Notes: generated by a model from the letters alone, not told the origin. Shown: positions 30,571 to 41,470, counted from the first letter of the stretch. The stretch is DNA of 64,000 nucleotides from Mycolicibacter heraklionensis (GCF_001021505.1 NZ_LDPO01000002.1:1-64000), one strand, 5' to 3'. Program-made: numbers and translations.

Positions 30571-30864
30571 ATGGCCGGAAGCTATCTCGCCGCTGCACTG
30601 TCCACCCCGACGTCGGTCAGCTGGCTGGCGTACATACTGATCGGCGGCATCGCCGGCTGGTTGGCGAACCGCATCATGAAGCGTGGCGGCTCGGGCATCC
30701 TGCTCAACATCGTGATCGGTGTGATCGGCGGGTTCATTGGCGGCATGCTGCTCGGCTGGTTCGGTGTCGACGTCGAGCACGGCCGCAGATGGTTTACCTT
30801 CTTCGTCTCCCTGGGCGGGGCTATCGTCCTGCTGTGGGTCGTCGGCCTGATTCGCCGAAGGTAG
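30571..30864 (+). CDS. Small GlsB/YeaQ/YmgE-type membrane protein (Rv1861-like)
   Basis: This 97-residue protein has three hydrophobic helices with the Gly-rich pattern of the transglycosylase-associated/YeaQ family ([39 protein letters not shown]). Family members are stress-linked inner membrane proteins without a proven function. The gene lies 17 bp after apa, so it may be the last gene of that transcript. Confidence 0.85.
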   Translation: MAGSYLAAALSTPTSVSWLAYILIGGIAGWLANRIMKRGGSGILLNIVIGVIGGFIGGMLLGWFGVDVEHGRRWFTFFVSLGGAIVLLWVVGLIRRR

Positions 30865-30896
30865 CCACAGCGCCCCAGAACGCGCACCATAGGTCT

Positions 30897-31925
30897 ATGG
30901 CGTCGCAGGTGGCCGGTGTGTCGATGTCGGGATGGCGCGTCCAACGGCCCGGCCCGATAGCCAGCCGACCACTTGAGCGGGTCAGCACCGCGGTGCCGCG
31001 ACCCCAGCCGTCGGAACTGCTGCTGGCCGTGCATGCCTGCGGCGTGTGCCGTACCGACCTGCACGTCGCCGAAGGTGACCTTCCGGTACATCGGCCAGGT
31101 GTGATCCCCGGCCACGAGGTGGTCGGTGAAGTGGTCGAGGTCGGCGCCGACGCCGGTGACGACTTCGCGGTGGGCGACCGGGTCGGAATCGCCTGGTTAC
31201 GGCACACCTGCGGCTCGTGCCGTTACTGCCGTCGAGGCGACGAGAACCTGTGCCCGCAGTCGCGCTACACCGGCTGGGATGACGACGGTGGCTATGCCGA
31301 ATTCGCTACGGTCCCAGCGGCTTTCGCCCACCACCTGCCCAGTGGCTACAGCGACACCGAATTGGCGCCCTTGCTGTGCGCGGGCATCATCGGCTACCGC
31401 TCGTTGCAGCGCGCGGAGCTGCCGCCGGGTGGGCGGCTGGGGATCTACGGCTTCGGGGGCAGCGCGCACATCACCGCGCAGGTCGCGCTCGCCCGCGGTG
31501 CCGAGGTACACGTGATGACCCGCGGCGAACGGGCCCGGGAACTGGCGCTGGAGCTGGGCGTCGCCTCGGCCCAGGGCGCCGCCGATCCGCCACCGGTGCC
31601 GCTGGACTCCGCGATCCTGTTCGCTCCGGTCGGCGAGCTGGTGCTGCCCGCCTGTCAGGCACTGGACGCCGGCGGCACACTGGCGATTGCCGGCATCCAT
31701 CTCAGCGACATCCCACCGCTGAACTACCAGCGTCACCTGTTCCGTGAGCGCCAGATCCGGTCGGTCACGTCCAACACGCGCGCCGATGCCCGCGCCTTTC
31801 TCGACTTCGCCGCGGCGCACCACATCGATGTGACCACGCCGGTGTACTCGCTGGGTGACGCCGACCGGGCATTGGCGGATCTGGGTGCGGGCCGTATTGC
31901 AGGTGCAGCCGTGCTGCTGGTGTGA
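30897..31925 (+). CDS. adhA: Zinc-dependent alcohol dehydrogenase
   Basis: This 342-residue medium-chain dehydrogenase has catalytic zinc ligands in [11 protein letters not shown] and GHEVVGEV. The structural-zinc lobe is [15 protein letters not shown], and the NAD(P)-binding turn is [12 protein letters not shown]. It oxidises or reduces an alcohol/aldehyde pair; the physiological substrate is unknown. It corresponds to Rv1862 (adhA). ATG 30897 is the first of two plausible starts, the second being 30924. It ends 20 bp before the convergent CPBP protease gene. Confidence 0.92.
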   Translation: MASQVAGVSMSGWRVQRPGPIASRPLERVSTAVPRPQPSELLLAVHACGVCRTDLHVAEGDLPVHRPGVIPGHEVVGEVVEVGADAGDDFAVGDRVGIAWLRHTCGSCRYCRRGDENLCPQSRYTGWDDDGGYAEFATVPAAFAHHLPSGYSDTELAPLLCAGIIGYRSLQRAELPPGGRLGIYGFGGSAHITAQVALARGAEVHVMTRGERARELALELGVASAQGAADPPPVPLDSAILFAPVGELVLPACQALDAGGTLAIAGIHLSDIPPLNYQRHLFRERQIRSVTSNTRADARAFLDFAAAHHIDVTTPVYSLGDADRALADLGAGRIAGAAVLLV

Positions 31926-31945
31926 GCCGCCGGCTTCATGCGGCT

Positions 31946-32713
31946 TCAGGCAGACACCTGCCACACCAGCGCGGCGGCCAGCGCGCCCACGCCGTTGAGT
32001 GACCAGTGCAGCGCGATGGGCGCGATCAGGCTGCCGCTGCGCCGCCGCAACCAGCTGAACACGAAGCCCGCCGCTCCGGTGGCCAGCACCGCGAGCGTCA
32101 CACCGGCCAGCATGCCGAAGAACCCGCCCCCGAATACTCGGGTGAAACCGACATTGCTGCTGGTCAGACCGAGGGACGTGGCGACATGCCACAGTCCGAA
32201 CAGCAGGGAGCCGGCCGCGGCCACCCCCCGAAACCCCCAGGCCCGGTGCAGCGCGCCGTGCAGCGCCCCGCGGAACGCCAACTCCTCGGGGATGACGGTC
32301 TGCAGCGGGATGACGACCATCGACGCCACCAGGGCACCGGACACCGTGGCGTAGTGGTTGTTCAAGAACATCGGCCGCGTCGCGGGCAACAGCACGCCGA
32401 TCGCGATGACCGACACCACGACCAATACCGCGGCCAGCGCGTAGCCGAACCCGGCTTTCCAGTGCGCGCGGCCGAGGCCGAGCTCGCTCCAGCTCAGCCC
32501 GTTATAGCGGACCAGGGCGATCAAGCCGATAGCGGTGGCCGGGACGGTGGCGACCGCGGCCCACGGGGTGGTGAAGTGTGCGATCAAGTTGGCGAGCGCC
32601 AACACCACCACGACGACGGCGACGTCGACGAAGGCGCGGAAGTGGTTCAGCGCCGAGAGTTGCGACACCAACGGGTGCCGCCCCCAGGGCACCGCGAACT
32701 CGTGACCAGACAT
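31946..32713 (-). CDS. CPBP family intramembrane glutamic endopeptidase (Rv1863c-like)
   Basis: This 255-residue, multi-helix membrane protein carries all CPBP/CAAX motifs: EELAFRGALHG (EExxxR), FGLWHVAT (FxxxH) and a C-terminal LHWSLNGVG (HxxxN). Bacterial members cleave within membranes and are often linked to bacteriocin immunity or protein processing. The target here is unknown. The ATG is at 32713, and the MmpS-like gene ends 66 bp upstream. Confidence 0.9.
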   Translation of the reverse strand: MSGHEFAVPWGRHPLVSQLSALNHFRAFVDVAVVVVVLALANLIAHFTTPWAAVATVPATAIGLIALVRYNGLSWSELGLGRAHWKAGFGYALAAVLVVVSVIAIGVLLPATRPMFLNNHYATVSGALVASMVVIPLQTVIPEELAFRGALHGALHRAWGFRGVAAAGSLLFGLWHVATSLGLTSSNVGFTRVFGGGFFGMLAGVTLAVLATGAAGFVFSWLRRRSGSLIAPIALHWSLNGVGALAAALVWQVSA

Positions 32714-32779
32714 TGTCGCGAATTCTACCCGCGGCGACGAGCAGACGCCTCGCCTCGTTTCGGGCCGCCTACCGCCGGC

Positions 32780-33190
32780 TTACCTGGGGCCGTGGGTCTC
32801 GCACAGCACCCGCGCCGGGTCGCCGGTGGCGGTGTTCTGGCTGACCACCTTGCCGTTGACGGTGACCGTGCAGGTCAAGGCGCCGGGACCGGCGCTTTGA
32901 GCGCTCAGTGAGTAGGACGCAGGGCTCGCCGCGTTCGTCATCGAACCGGTCAGCTGAATGGACCACGGGAGCGGGGCGTTGGTGGCGTGCGCCTGACCGT
33001 TCTGGCCTTGGTAGGTGATGTAACTGGCGACCCCGGTGCCGGTGAGGTCGTAGCGGACCGGCACTTTGGTGAGGTCCGGCGTAGCGCCGGCCGACCCGAC
33101 ACCGGCGATGGTGGCCGACGCGACAAGGGCGCCGAGCAGCAACGACATCGCCTTGCGGGGCATCCGGACCGGTGAGGGGTGAGCAGTCAT
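32780..33190 (-). CDS. Small secreted MmpS-like protein
   Basis: This 136-residue protein has a signal peptide (LLLGALVASATIAGVGSAGA) and a domain resembling the C-terminal part of MmpS proteins: VRYDLTGTGVASYITYQGQN, PWSIQLTGSM, and paired Cys in ALTCTVTVNGKVVSQNTATG and RVLCETHG. MmpS proteins support MmpL lipid exporters. No MmpL gene is nearby. The start at ATG 33190 follows AAGGTGA. The phosphoketolase stop is 5 bp upstream, so the genes are probably co-transcribed. Confidence 0.78.
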   Translation of the reverse strand: MTAHPSPVRMPRKAMSLLLGALVASATIAGVGSAGATPDLTKVPVRYDLTGTGVASYITYQGQNGQAHATNAPLPWSIQLTGSMTNAASPASYSLSAQSAGPGALTCTVTVNGKVVSQNTATGDPARVLCETHGPR

Positions 33191-33195
33191 GGCCG

Positions 33196-35610
33196 TCACC
33201 TTATCTCGCCCCCGTTGCGGTCTGCGCCCGATCGCCAGGTCCAGTTGGTGATCCGGGGGTCGTCCTCCCCGTGCTCGCGGGTGTAGAGCCTCGCGGCCAG
33301 TCGGGCATCGACCATCCGTTGGCGCAGCACCGCGTGGCGACCGCCCAGTCGCGGCACCCGGTCGATCACGTCCATCACCAGGTGGAACCGATCCAGGTCG
33401 TTGAGCATCACCATGTCGAACGGCGTCGTCGTGGTGCCACGTTCGCGGTAACCGCGCACATGCATCTGGTCGTGGTTGGCCCGCGAGTAGGTGAGCCGGT
33501 GGATCAGCCAGGGGTAGCCGTGATAGGCGAAGATCACTGGCTTGTCGCGGGTGAACAGCGCGTCGAATTCGTTGTCCGGCAACCCGTGCGGATGTTCGGT
33601 GGCCGGTTGCAGGCGCATGATGTCCACGACGTTCACCACGCGCACGCCGAGGTCGGGAAGTTCGTCGCGCAGAATGTCGGCGGCGGCCAGTGTTTCCAGC
33701 GTCGGAATATCCCCCGCGCAGGCGAGCACCACGTCCGGCTCACCGCTGGTGGTGCCGGCCCAGTCCCAGATTCCCAGGCCACGGGTGCAGTGCGCCACCG
33801 CCGCGGGCATGTCCAGATAGGCCAGAGCCGGCTGCTTTCCGGCGACGATCACGTTGACGTAATTGCGGCTACGCAGGCAATGATCGGCTACCGACAGCAG
33901 CGTGTTGCCATCCGGCGGCAGGTAGACCCGCACTACCTCCGGCCGCTTGTTGGCCACCAGATCGATGAACCCCGGATCCTGGTGCGAGGCCCCGTTGTGG
34001 TCTTGACGCCAGACATGGGAGGTCAGCAGATAGTTCAGCGAGGCGATCGGCCGTCGCCACGGGAGTTCGCGGCTGACGGCCAGCCATTTGGCGTGCTGGT
34101 TGAACATCGAGTCGACGATGTGCACGAATGCTTCGTAGCAGTTGAACAGCCCGTGCCGGCCGGTCAGCAGATAGCCCTCCAGCCAGCCCTGGCACAGGTG
34201 TTCGGACAACACTTCGAGGACCCGGCCGTCGGGGGCCAGGTGATCGTCGCCGGGGACGGTCTGCGACAACCAGACCCGGTCGGTCTTCTCGAAGACCGCC
34301 GAGAGCCGGTTGGAGGCGGTCTCGTCGGGACCCATCACCCGGAACCGGTCACGGTTGCGGTCGATGACATCGCGCAGGAACGTGCCGAGCACCCGAGTGG
34401 CCTCGTGCATTTCGGTGCTGGGCCGGGTCACCGGCACCGCATAGTCGCGGAAATCAGGCAGGTCCAGATCGCGGAGCAACAGTCCGCCGTTGGCATGCGG
34501 GTTGGCGCTCATTCGGCGCTCGCCGCTGGGAGCCAATGCCGACAGTTCCGGGCGCAGCCGGCCGCAGGAGTCGAACAGTTCCGCCGGGCGGTAGCCGCGT
34601 AACCACTCTTCCAATTGACGGCGGTGCTCGGGGTCGGTGCGGGTCTGCGCGAGCGGCACTTGGTGGGCGCGCCAGGTCCCCTCCACCTGTACGCCGTCCA
34701 CCACTGACGGGCCGGTCCAGCCCTTGGGAGTGCGCAGCACGATCATCGGCCACACCGGCCGCATCGTCGAGCCGTCGGCCCGGGCGGCTCGCCGGATCGC
34801 CGCGATGTCGTCGAACGCGTCATCGAGGGCGGCCGCGAGCAGCTGGTGGACGACGGCGGGGTCGTCGCCGGCGACGGTGATCGGCCGGTAACCGTAACCG
34901 CGCAGCAGCGACTCCAGCTCCGTCTGCGGAATGCGTGCCAGCACAGTGGGATTGGCGATCTTGTAGCCGTTGAGGTGCAGGATAGGTAGGACCGCGCCGT
35001 CCACGGCGGGGTTGAGGAACTTGTTCGAGTGCCAGCTTGCCGCCAGTGGTCCGGTCTCGGCCTCGCCGTCCCCGATGACGCATGCGACCACGAGTTCCGG
35101 GTTGTCGAAGGCCGCACCGAAGGCGTGCACCAGTGCGTAACCGAGCTCGCCGCCCTCATGGATGGAGCCCGGCGTTTCGGCTGCCACGTGGCTGGGGATC
35201 CCGCCGGGAAAAGAGAACTGCCGGAACAACTTCCGCAGCCCATCGGCGTTCTCGCCGATGCCCGTGTACACCTCGCTGTAGGTGCCCTCGAGATAAGCGT
35301 TGGCTACCAGTGCCGGGCCTCCGTGGCCGGGTCCGGTGACGAAGATGACGTCCGCATCGCGCTCGCGGATGATCCGGTTCAGGTGCAGGTAGAGCAGGTT
35401 CAGTCCCGGCGTGGTGCCCCAGTGCCCCAGCAGTCGGGGTTTGACGTGCTCGGCCCGTAACGGTTCGGCCAGCAGCGGGTTGTCCAGCAGATAGATCTGA
35501 CCTACGGAGAGGTAATTGGCGGCCCGCCAGTAGGCATCGAGGCGGGCCAGTTCGTCGTCGGAGAGTGTGGGCGTTGACGGAGTCGCGTTGGCTGCACTCA
35601 CCTTTGCCAT
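33196..35610 (-). CDS. Phosphoketolase (xylulose 5-phosphate/fructose 6-phosphate type)
   Basis: This 804-residue thiamine-diphosphate enzyme cleaves xylulose 5-phosphate (and often fructose 6-phosphate) to acetyl phosphate plus an aldose phosphate. Family motifs are [41 protein letters not shown], and the TPP motif [20 protein letters not shown]. The length is typical. ATG 35610 is chosen; a GTG two codons upstream is possible. It diverges from the CoA-transferase gene across 48 bp. It is not part of this neighbourhood in M. tuberculosis as I recall it. Confidence 0.95.
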   Translation of the reverse strand: MAKVSAANATPSTPTLSDDELARLDAYWRAANYLSVGQIYLLDNPLLAEPLRAEHVKPRLLGHWGTTPGLNLLYLHLNRIIRERDADVIFVTGPGHGGPALVANAYLEGTYSEVYTGIGENADGLRKLFRQFSFPGGIPSHVAAETPGSIHEGGELGYALVHAFGAAFDNPELVVACVIGDGEAETGPLAASWHSNKFLNPAVDGAVLPILHLNGYKIANPTVLARIPQTELESLLRGYGYRPITVAGDDPAVVHQLLAAALDDAFDDIAAIRRAARADGSTMRPVWPMIVLRTPKGWTGPSVVDGVQVEGTWRAHQVPLAQTRTDPEHRRQLEEWLRGYRPAELFDSCGRLRPELSALAPSGERRMSANPHANGGLLLRDLDLPDFRDYAVPVTRPSTEMHEATRVLGTFLRDVIDRNRDRFRVMGPDETASNRLSAVFEKTDRVWLSQTVPGDDHLAPDGRVLEVLSEHLCQGWLEGYLLTGRHGLFNCYEAFVHIVDSMFNQHAKWLAVSRELPWRRPIASLNYLLTSHVWRQDHNGASHQDPGFIDLVANKRPEVVRVYLPPDGNTLLSVADHCLRSRNYVNVIVAGKQPALAYLDMPAAVAHCTRGLGIWDWAGTTSGEPDVVLACAGDIPTLETLAAADILRDELPDLGVRVVNVVDIMRLQPATEHPHGLPDNEFDALFTRDKPVIFAYHGYPWLIHRLTYSRANHDQMHVRGYRERGTTTTPFDMVMLNDLDRFHLVMDVIDRVPRLGGRHAVLRQRMVDARLAARLYTREHGEDDPRITNWTWRSGADRNGGEIR

Positions 35611-35658
35611 TGTCACGCCCAACTCCGAACGCGGCAACCGATTCATTACCCTGACTGC

Positions 35659-38025
35659 GTGCTGCTGAAATCGGTTCGTGTGCTCGATTTGGCCGACGGC
35701 GACGCCGACGCGGTCACCCGGTTGCTCGCCGACCTGGGAGCCGACGTGCTCAAGGTGGAACCCCCCGGGGGCAGCCCGGCGCGCGGCGCGGCCCCGCTGC
35801 TGGGCGGTGTGAGCATCTCGTTCGCGCTGCACAACGCGAACAAGCGCAGCGTCACCCTGGACCCCACCGACGAGCGGGACCGTCGCCGCTTCGATGAGTT
35901 GGCGGGTACTGCCGACATTGTGGTGGACAGCGGCCTGCCGGGACGCGCCGCTGACTTCGGGACCTCCTGCGGTGAGCTGGCCGACCGGTTCGCTCAGCTG
36001 GTGACGATGTCGGTCACCGACTTCGGCGCCAGCGGACCGCGCTCGCAGTGGCGGGCCACCGACGCGGTGCTCTACGCACTCTCCGGCGCGCTATCCCGGT
36101 CGGGCCCCACCACCGGGACCCCGGTTCTGCCGCCGGACGGGATCGCCTCGGCGACCGCGGCGGTTCAGGCCGCCTGGGCGGTGCTGGTCGCCTATTACAA
36201 CCGGTTGCGCTGCGGAAGCGGGGATTACATCGACTTCTCCCGGTTCGACGCGGTGGTCACTGTGCTCGACCCGATATTCGGCGCGCACGGCCAGGTCGCG
36301 GCGGCCCAACGCGCGTCGACCCGGTGGCGCGGGCGGCCCCGCAACCAGGACGCCTACCCGATCTACGCGTGCCGCGACGGCTACGTCCGGCTCTGCGTGA
36401 TGTCCCCGCGCCAGTGGCGCGCACTGTGGAGTTGGCTGGGGGAGCCGGCCGAATACGCCGACCCCAAGTTCGGTGTGATCGGCGAGCGGTTCGCCGTCTG
36501 GCCGCAGATCAGTGCCCTGATACGCGAACTGTTCGCCGACCAGGACATGGCGGATCTGGTCACCGCCGGGCAATCCCGCGGGGTGCCCATCGCCGCGGTC
36601 GGCGATCCGGCGCAGGTGCTGGCCGAGGGACACTTCGTGGCCGCGGAGGCCGCCACCCGCACCGACCTGGCCCCGGGGCTGCCCGCGGTGATCCCGACCG
36701 GCTACTACGTGGTCGATGACCATCGAGCCGGCTTTCGGACTCCGGCTCCGGCTCCCGGCGAGGCGGACACCGGATGGCTGGCCGAGCCGTTGACCGAGCA
36801 GCCGTTGCGCGGCGCGGTCGGCGACCGCCCCTTCGAGGGCCTGAGGATCGTCGACCTGGGCGTCATCGTCGCCGGCGGAGAGGCCAGCCGGCTGTTCGGC
36901 GATCTGGGCGCCGAGATCATCAAGGTGGAGAGTGCGGCCTACCCGGACGGGCTGCGGCAGGCCCGCCCCGGGTCGGCGATGAGCGAGTCGTTCGCCTGGA
37001 CGCACCGCAACAACTCCGGATTCGGCCTGGATCTCCGCAGCCCGGCCGGCAAGGACATCTTCGCTCGCCTGGTCGGCGCGGCGGACGCGGTGTTCGCCAA
37101 CTTCAAGCCGGGAACGCTTGCCGCCCTGGGATTTTCCTACGATGTGCTACGGAAGATCAACCCGCGGGTCGTCCTCGCCGAGAGCAGCGCCTTCGGTGAG
37201 AGGGGACCGTGGAGCGGCCGGATGGGGTATGGCCCGCTGGTACGCGCCACTACCGGGGTCACCGCGCTGTGGACGGCCCCTGAGGATCCAGGAGACACCG
37301 AGCGTCATCCGTTCTACGACGCGACCACGGTCTTCCCCGACCATGTGGTTGCGCGGGTCGCCGCGATCGGGGCGCTGGCCGCGCTGATCGGGGGCGGGCG
37401 AACCGCTGCCGGCAGTCACGTTCACGTTTCGCAGGCCGAGACTGCCGTCAACCAACTCGACACCAGCTATGTCGCCCGCGCCGCGGGCTCTTCTGTCCAG
37501 CCGGACACCGCGGTGGATCTGGTCTGCCCGTGCGGCGGCGATGATGAGTGGTGCGTGATCTCGATCCGCACCGACGCCGATATGCGCGCTGTCGCTGCAG
37601 CTTTCGGCGATGACGGGCTGGCAGCCGAGCCACGTTTCAGCGCCGGCGCGGACCGCGTCGCCCACCGTGCGGAGCTGGCCGCAGAGCTGGGCCGCCACAC
37701 CGCGGTCCGTACCCACTTCGAGGTGGGTGAACTGCTGCAGGGCAGCGGTGTGCCCGCCGCGCCGATGTGCCGGCCACCCGACGTCGCCGACGACCCCCAG
37801 CTGGCGCACCGTGCGGTGTTCGCGGCCATGACCCACCCGCTGATCGAGCACCCGCTGCCGGCCGAAACCGGCCCCGCCCCGTTCCGTAACATCCCGGTGG
37901 CGCCGCAGCGACCCGCGCCGCTACCCGGCCAGGACACCCGGGAGATCTGCCGCTCGGTGCTCGGACTCGATGACGGTGAGACCGACCGGTTGATCGCCGA
38001 CGGCGTGCTGTTCGCCGCGGATTAG
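35659..38025 (+). CDS. Double-domain CaiB/BaiF CoA-transferase (Rv1866-like)
   Basis: This 788-residue protein is two class III CoA-transferase domains in tandem. Domain 1 covers residues ~1-390 ([33 protein letters not shown]). Domain 2 runs from ~390 ([33 protein letters not shown]). Class III enzymes transfer CoA through an aspartyl anhydride. Domain 1 has Asp in its catalytic segment, whereas the matching stretch of domain 2 has His and Glu. It starts with GTG. The thiolase-like gene follows 10 bp later, so the pair probably acts in one acyl-CoA pathway. Confidence 0.92.
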   Translation: MLLKSVRVLDLADGDADAVTRLLADLGADVLKVEPPGGSPARGAAPLLGGVSISFALHNANKRSVTLDPTDERDRRRFDELAGTADIVVDSGLPGRAADFGTSCGELADRFAQLVTMSVTDFGASGPRSQWRATDAVLYALSGALSRSGPTTGTPVLPPDGIASATAAVQAAWAVLVAYYNRLRCGSGDYIDFSRFDAVVTVLDPIFGAHGQVAAAQRASTRWRGRPRNQDAYPIYACRDGYVRLCVMSPRQWRALWSWLGEPAEYADPKFGVIGERFAVWPQISALIRELFADQDMADLVTAGQSRGVPIAAVGDPAQVLAEGHFVAAEAATRTDLAPGLPAVIPTGYYVVDDHRAGFRTPAPAPGEADTGWLAEPLTEQPLRGAVGDRPFEGLRIVDLGVIVAGGEASRLFGDLGAEIIKVESAAYPDGLRQARPGSAMSESFAWTHRNNSGFGLDLRSPAGKDIFARLVGAADAVFANFKPGTLAALGFSYDVLRKINPRVVLAESSAFGERGPWSGRMGYGPLVRATTGVTALWTAPEDPGDTERHPFYDATTVFPDHVVARVAAIGALAALIGGGRTAAGSHVHVSQAETAVNQLDTSYVARAAGSSVQPDTAVDLVCPCGGDDEWCVISIRTDADMRAVAAAFGDDGLAAEPRFSAGADRVAHRAELAAELGRHTAVRTHFEVGELLQGSGVPAAPMCRPPDVADDPQLAHRAVFAAMTHPLIEHPLPAETGPAPFRNIPVAPQRPAPLPGQDTREICRSVLGLDDGETDRLIADGVLFAAD

Positions 38026-38035
38026 TCTGACGTCC

Positions 38036-39511
38036 ATGCCTGTCGACCCCCGGACACCGGTACTGATCGGCTATGGCCAGGTCAACCACCGCGACGACAC
38101 CGACGTGATAGAACCCGTCGATCTGATGGTGGTCGCGGCACGCAATGCCGCCCACGACCGGGTGCTGCGCGCCGTCGACTCGATTCGGGTGGTGAACCTG
38201 CTCTCGGCGCGCTACCGCGATCCGGGCGCGCTGCTCGGACAGCGGATCGGTGCGCAGCGCTTCGCCACCCGGTACAGCCCGGTGGGCGGCAACGTGCCGC
38301 AGTCCCTGGTGAATCAAGCCTGCCTGGATATCCGCGACGGCCGGGCCGGTGTGGTGCTGGTGGCCGGCGGCGAGACGTGGCGCACCCGGACCAGGCTGCG
38401 GCGTGCCGGCGGCAAACTGGTCTGGACGCAGCAGGACGACACGGTCCCGATGGCCGAGTGCGAGGGCGAAGATGTGCCGATGGTCGGCCCGGCCGAAGAG
38501 CGCATCGGATTGGACCGGCCCGCCTACGTCTACCCATTGTTCGAGCAGGCGTTGCGCATCGCCGCGGGGGAGAAGGTCGAAGACCACCGCCGGCGCATCG
38601 GTGAACTGTGGTCTCGGTTCAATGCGGTCGCCGTCGACAACCCGCACGCGTGGATCCGGCAACCCGTCGGCGCCGAGGAGATCTGGCACCCGGGCCCGAA
38701 GAACCGGATGATCAGCTGGCCCTACACCAAGTTGATGAACTCCAACAACATGGTGGATCAGGCGGCCGCGCTGATGCTGACCTCGGTTCAGACCGCCACC
38801 GAGCTGCGGATCCCAACCGAGAACTGGGTGTTCCCCCAGGCCGGTGCCGACGCCCATGACACCTACGCCATTGCCAACCGCGCCGAACTGCACCGATCGC
38901 CGGCGATCCGGATCGCGGGGGCCCGGGCCTTGGAGCTGGCCGGCGCCGGCATCAGCGAGATCGATCACGTCGACCTGTACTCGTGCTTCCCCTCTGCGGT
39001 GCAGGTTGGGGCCTCCGAACTCGGACTTCCCATCGATGACCCGGACCGGCCGCTGACCGTGACCGGCGGGCTCACCTTCGCCGGTGGCCCGTGGAACAAC
39101 TACGTGATGCATTCGATCGCCACCCTGGCCGAACTTCTGGTGGCCAATCCCGGGCGGCGCGGCCTGATCACGGCCAACGGCGGCTACCTGACCAAGCACA
39201 GTTTCGGCGTGTACGGAACGCAGCCGCCGCCGGACGGATTCCGTTGGGAGGACGTGCAACCCGAGGTGGACGCGCAGGCCACCCGGCCGTCGGTGGTGCA
39301 GTGGCAGGGAACCGGTGAGGTGGAGTCCTGGACCACACCGTTCGATCGCGACGGGCGCCCCCTGCAGGCATTCTTGGCGGTCCGCACGCCCGACGGGTCG
39401 CGGACCCTGGCGGTGATACGGGACCCGGCGGCCGCCGAATCGACGGTGCGCGAAGACATTGCGGGTGTCGCGGTCGACGTGCACGAAGACGGCACTGCGA
39501 CGCTGCGTTAG
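38036..39511 (+). CDS. Thiolase-like acetyl-CoA acetyltransferase family protein (Rv1867-like)
   Basis: This 491-residue thiolase-fold protein has TPVLIGYGQVNHRD at the start, VVLVAGGETW, and GGLTFAGGPWNNYVMHSIAT. The segment where thiolases carry the acyl-accepting Cys reads GGNVPQSLVNQACLDI, with Asn/Pro in place of the usual Cys-Ser. It may therefore not be a classical degradative thiolase. It is probably co-transcribed with the upstream CoA-transferase. It converges with the FAD reductase gene, 10 bp away. Confidence 0.88.
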   Translation: MPVDPRTPVLIGYGQVNHRDDTDVIEPVDLMVVAARNAAHDRVLRAVDSIRVVNLLSARYRDPGALLGQRIGAQRFATRYSPVGGNVPQSLVNQACLDIRDGRAGVVLVAGGETWRTRTRLRRAGGKLVWTQQDDTVPMAECEGEDVPMVGPAEERIGLDRPAYVYPLFEQALRIAAGEKVEDHRRRIGELWSRFNAVAVDNPHAWIRQPVGAEEIWHPGPKNRMISWPYTKLMNSNNMVDQAAALMLTSVQTATELRIPTENWVFPQAGADAHDTYAIANRAELHRSPAIRIAGARALELAGAGISEIDHVDLYSCFPSAVQVGASELGLPIDDPDRPLTVTGGLTFAGGPWNNYVMHSIATLAELLVANPGRRGLITANGGYLTKHSFGVYGTQPPPDGFRWEDVQPEVDAQATRPSVVQWQGTGEVESWTTPFDRDGRPLQAFLAVRTPDGSRTLAVIRDPAAAESTVREDIAGVAVDVHEDGTATLR

Positions 39512-39521
39512 ATCTCGGCGC

Positions 39522-40754
39522 CTAACCCGACAGTTCGCCCAGCGATACCCGGGCATCGGCCAGCCGGTCCGGATTGACCGGGGTGCGTGCGCTGATCAGG
39601 GCCTTGATGTCGTCGAGGCCCTCCCAGATATTGACGTTCATCCCGGCGAGCACTCGATTGTCGTCATCGAGCCAGAAGCTGGTGTATTCGCGGCCGGCGG
39701 GTGCACCACGAAACACGACGCGAGCGTAGTGCGGCGCGTAGCCGACATACTCCATGCCGAGGTCATACTGGTCGGTGAAAAAGTAAGGCAAGTCAGTGTA
39801 TTCGGCTGCTTCGCCGAGCATGCCCGACGCCGCGACCGCCGGCTGCTTGAGGGCGTTGGCCCAGTGTTCGGTGCGGATCCGGGTACCGAACAGCCGATGC
39901 TGTGCGGCTGCGATGTCGCCGACGGCGTAGATGTCGGGGTCGCTGCTGCGCAGGCCGGCGTCTACGAGCACGCCGCCGTCATCGGTGGCAAGGCCGGCGT
40001 CGCGAGCCAATTCGATGTTGGGTTGGGCGCCGACCGCGACAAGCACCGCGTCCGCGCGGACCTGCGAGCCGTCGCCCAACCGCAGACCGGCGGCGGCACC
40101 GCCGGCAGTGGTGACCTCGGCGACCGTCGACCCGGTGCGCAGGTCCACCCCGTGCTTGCGGTGCAGGTCGGCGAAGACCGCGGCGTTCTCCGCGCCGAGG
40201 CCGGCCAGCAGCGGCAGTGCGGCGCTTTCGACCACGGTGACCTCGAGGTTGCGCTGGCGCGCGGCGGCGGCCACCTCCATACCGATCCAGCCTCCACCCA
40301 CCACCGCCAGCGAATCACCGCTGGCCAGCGCCGAATCCAGCGCCGACGCGTCCTCAACCGTCCGCAGATAGTGCACGCCGGAGGCGTCGGCTCCCGGCAG
40401 GGGTATCCGACGAGACCGCGAACCCGTCGCCAGCAACAGTTTGTCGTAGCCGAGGCTGGTGCCGTCGGCCAGCGCGACGCTGTGACCGGACGGATCCACG
40501 CCGGCGACGCGGGCGCCCAGCCGCAGGTCGATCTTGTGTTCGCGGTACCAGGCCCGGGGTTTCACGGTGAAGTCGTCGAGGGTCTTCTTACCCGCAAGGA
40601 ATTCCTTGGACAGTGGAGGCCGCTCGTAGGGCAGCTGTTGCTCCTCCCCGACAAGCACGATAGTTCCGTCGAAGTTCTTGTCGAGGAGGGCTTCGGCGGC
40701 CTTGGCTCCGGCCAGACCGGCACCGACGATCACGAACGTGGCCGATGTAGACAC
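39522..40754 (-). CDS. FAD-dependent NAD(P)H ferredoxin reductase-type oxidoreductase (Rv1869c-like)
   Basis: This 410-residue pyridine nucleotide-disulfide reductase-fold protein has FAD motif FVIVGAGLAGAKAAEALLDK, NAD(P) motif VVGGGWIGMEVAAAARQRNL, and the FAD tail DIYAVGDIAA. It resembles ferredoxin/rubredoxin reductases of oxygenase systems. Its C-terminal domain (WLDDDNRVLAGMNVNIWEGL) is of the reductase type. The GTG at 40754 has AGAGGA 6 nt upstream. An ATG at 40775, seven codons earlier, overlaps the upstream gene's stop by 4 bp and is the alternative. Confidence 0.92.
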   Translation of the reverse strand: MSTSATFVIVGAGLAGAKAAEALLDKNFDGTIVLVGEEQQLPYERPPLSKEFLAGKKTLDDFTVKPRAWYREHKIDLRLGARVAGVDPSGHSVALADGTSLGYDKLLLATGSRSRRIPLPGADASGVHYLRTVEDASALDSALASGDSLAVVGGGWIGMEVAAAARQRNLEVTVVESAALPLLAGLGAENAAVFADLHRKHGVDLRTGSTVAEVTTAGGAAAGLRLGDGSQVRADAVLVAVGAQPNIELARDAGLATDDGGVLVDAGLRSSDPDIYAVGDIAAAQHRLFGTRIRTEHWANALKQPAVAASGMLGEAAEYTDLPYFFTDQYDLGMEYVGYAPHYARVVFRGAPAGREYTSFWLDDDNRVLAGMNVNIWEGLDDIKALISARTPVNPDRLADARVSLGELSG

Positions 40755-40771
40755 GTGCTTTCCTCTGCTCG

Positions 40772-41407
40772 TCATTCGGTCAGACGCTCGCGGACACCGG
40801 CATCGGCGGAGTAGCGCACCAGTGCCGCAGCGAGTTCGGCATTGCGTCCCTGCGACAGTGCACCGAGTTGGTCTGCGTCACTGGGCAACCCGAGGTCGCG
40901 CGCGGCATCCAACGCGCGGTCGTCGAACGTGGAACGGGCCCAGGGCCAGACGTCTTGGACTTCGCGGAGAAAGATGCTCGCGCCGACATCACCGATTCCC
41001 TTGAATGCCTTCAGTGCCTCGGTGGCCACCGCGATATCGCGTCCGCTGCGTTCGGCCAGCAGGCGGAGGTCACCGCCGTAGTCCTCTTGCACCGCCTCGG
41101 CCAATTCGACCAGCATGGTGGCGGAGCTCTCGTCGTAGCGGCGGTAGTGGGCCCGGCCCATGGCATCGATCAGGGTCTGTCGATCCGCTTCGAGAATTTT
41201 GTGCGGCGTGCGCAACCCGGTCTTGAACAGCTCGCGGGCCGCGCGGGCGGCGATCGTGGCGTCGATCGGCTTGCTGGCCAGCATGCACAGCATCAGCAGC
41301 TGGAACAGTGGCATCGGTTGGTTGCGCAACCGGATACCGGCTTCCTGGGCGTAGGTGGTACCCGCACGCCGCAGTAGCCGGCGTACCAGTTCCTTGTGGG
41401 TAGTCAC
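40772..41407 (-). CDS. HhH-GPD superfamily endonuclease/DNA glycosylase-like protein (Rv1870c-like)
   Basis: This 211-residue all-helical protein has a helix-hairpin-helix core (EALKAFKGIGDVGASIFLRE, with a Lys-x-hairpin and Asp-containing C-terminal helix) similar to endonuclease III-type base-excision enzymes. There is no [4Fe-4S] Cys cluster. The GTG at 41407 gives the length I recall for Rv1870c; a GTG at 41431 adds eight residues. It ends within the 5' region of the FAD reductase gene, so the two are co-transcribed. Confidence 0.8.
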   Translation of the reverse strand: MTTHKELVRRLLRRAGTTYAQEAGIRLRNQPMPLFQLLMLCMLASKPIDATIAARAARELFKTGLRTPHKILEADRQTLIDAMGRAHYRRYDESSATMLVELAEAVQEDYGGDLRLLAERSGRDIAVATEALKAFKGIGDVGASIFLREVQDVWPWARSTFDDRALDAARDLGLPSDADQLGALSQGRNAELAAALVRYSADAGVRERLTE

Positions 41408-41470
41408 AGCAGCGCGAATACCCGGATTCACCGCAGCGGAAACCCGCCATGGCGTGCCGGCGCGCGGCGG

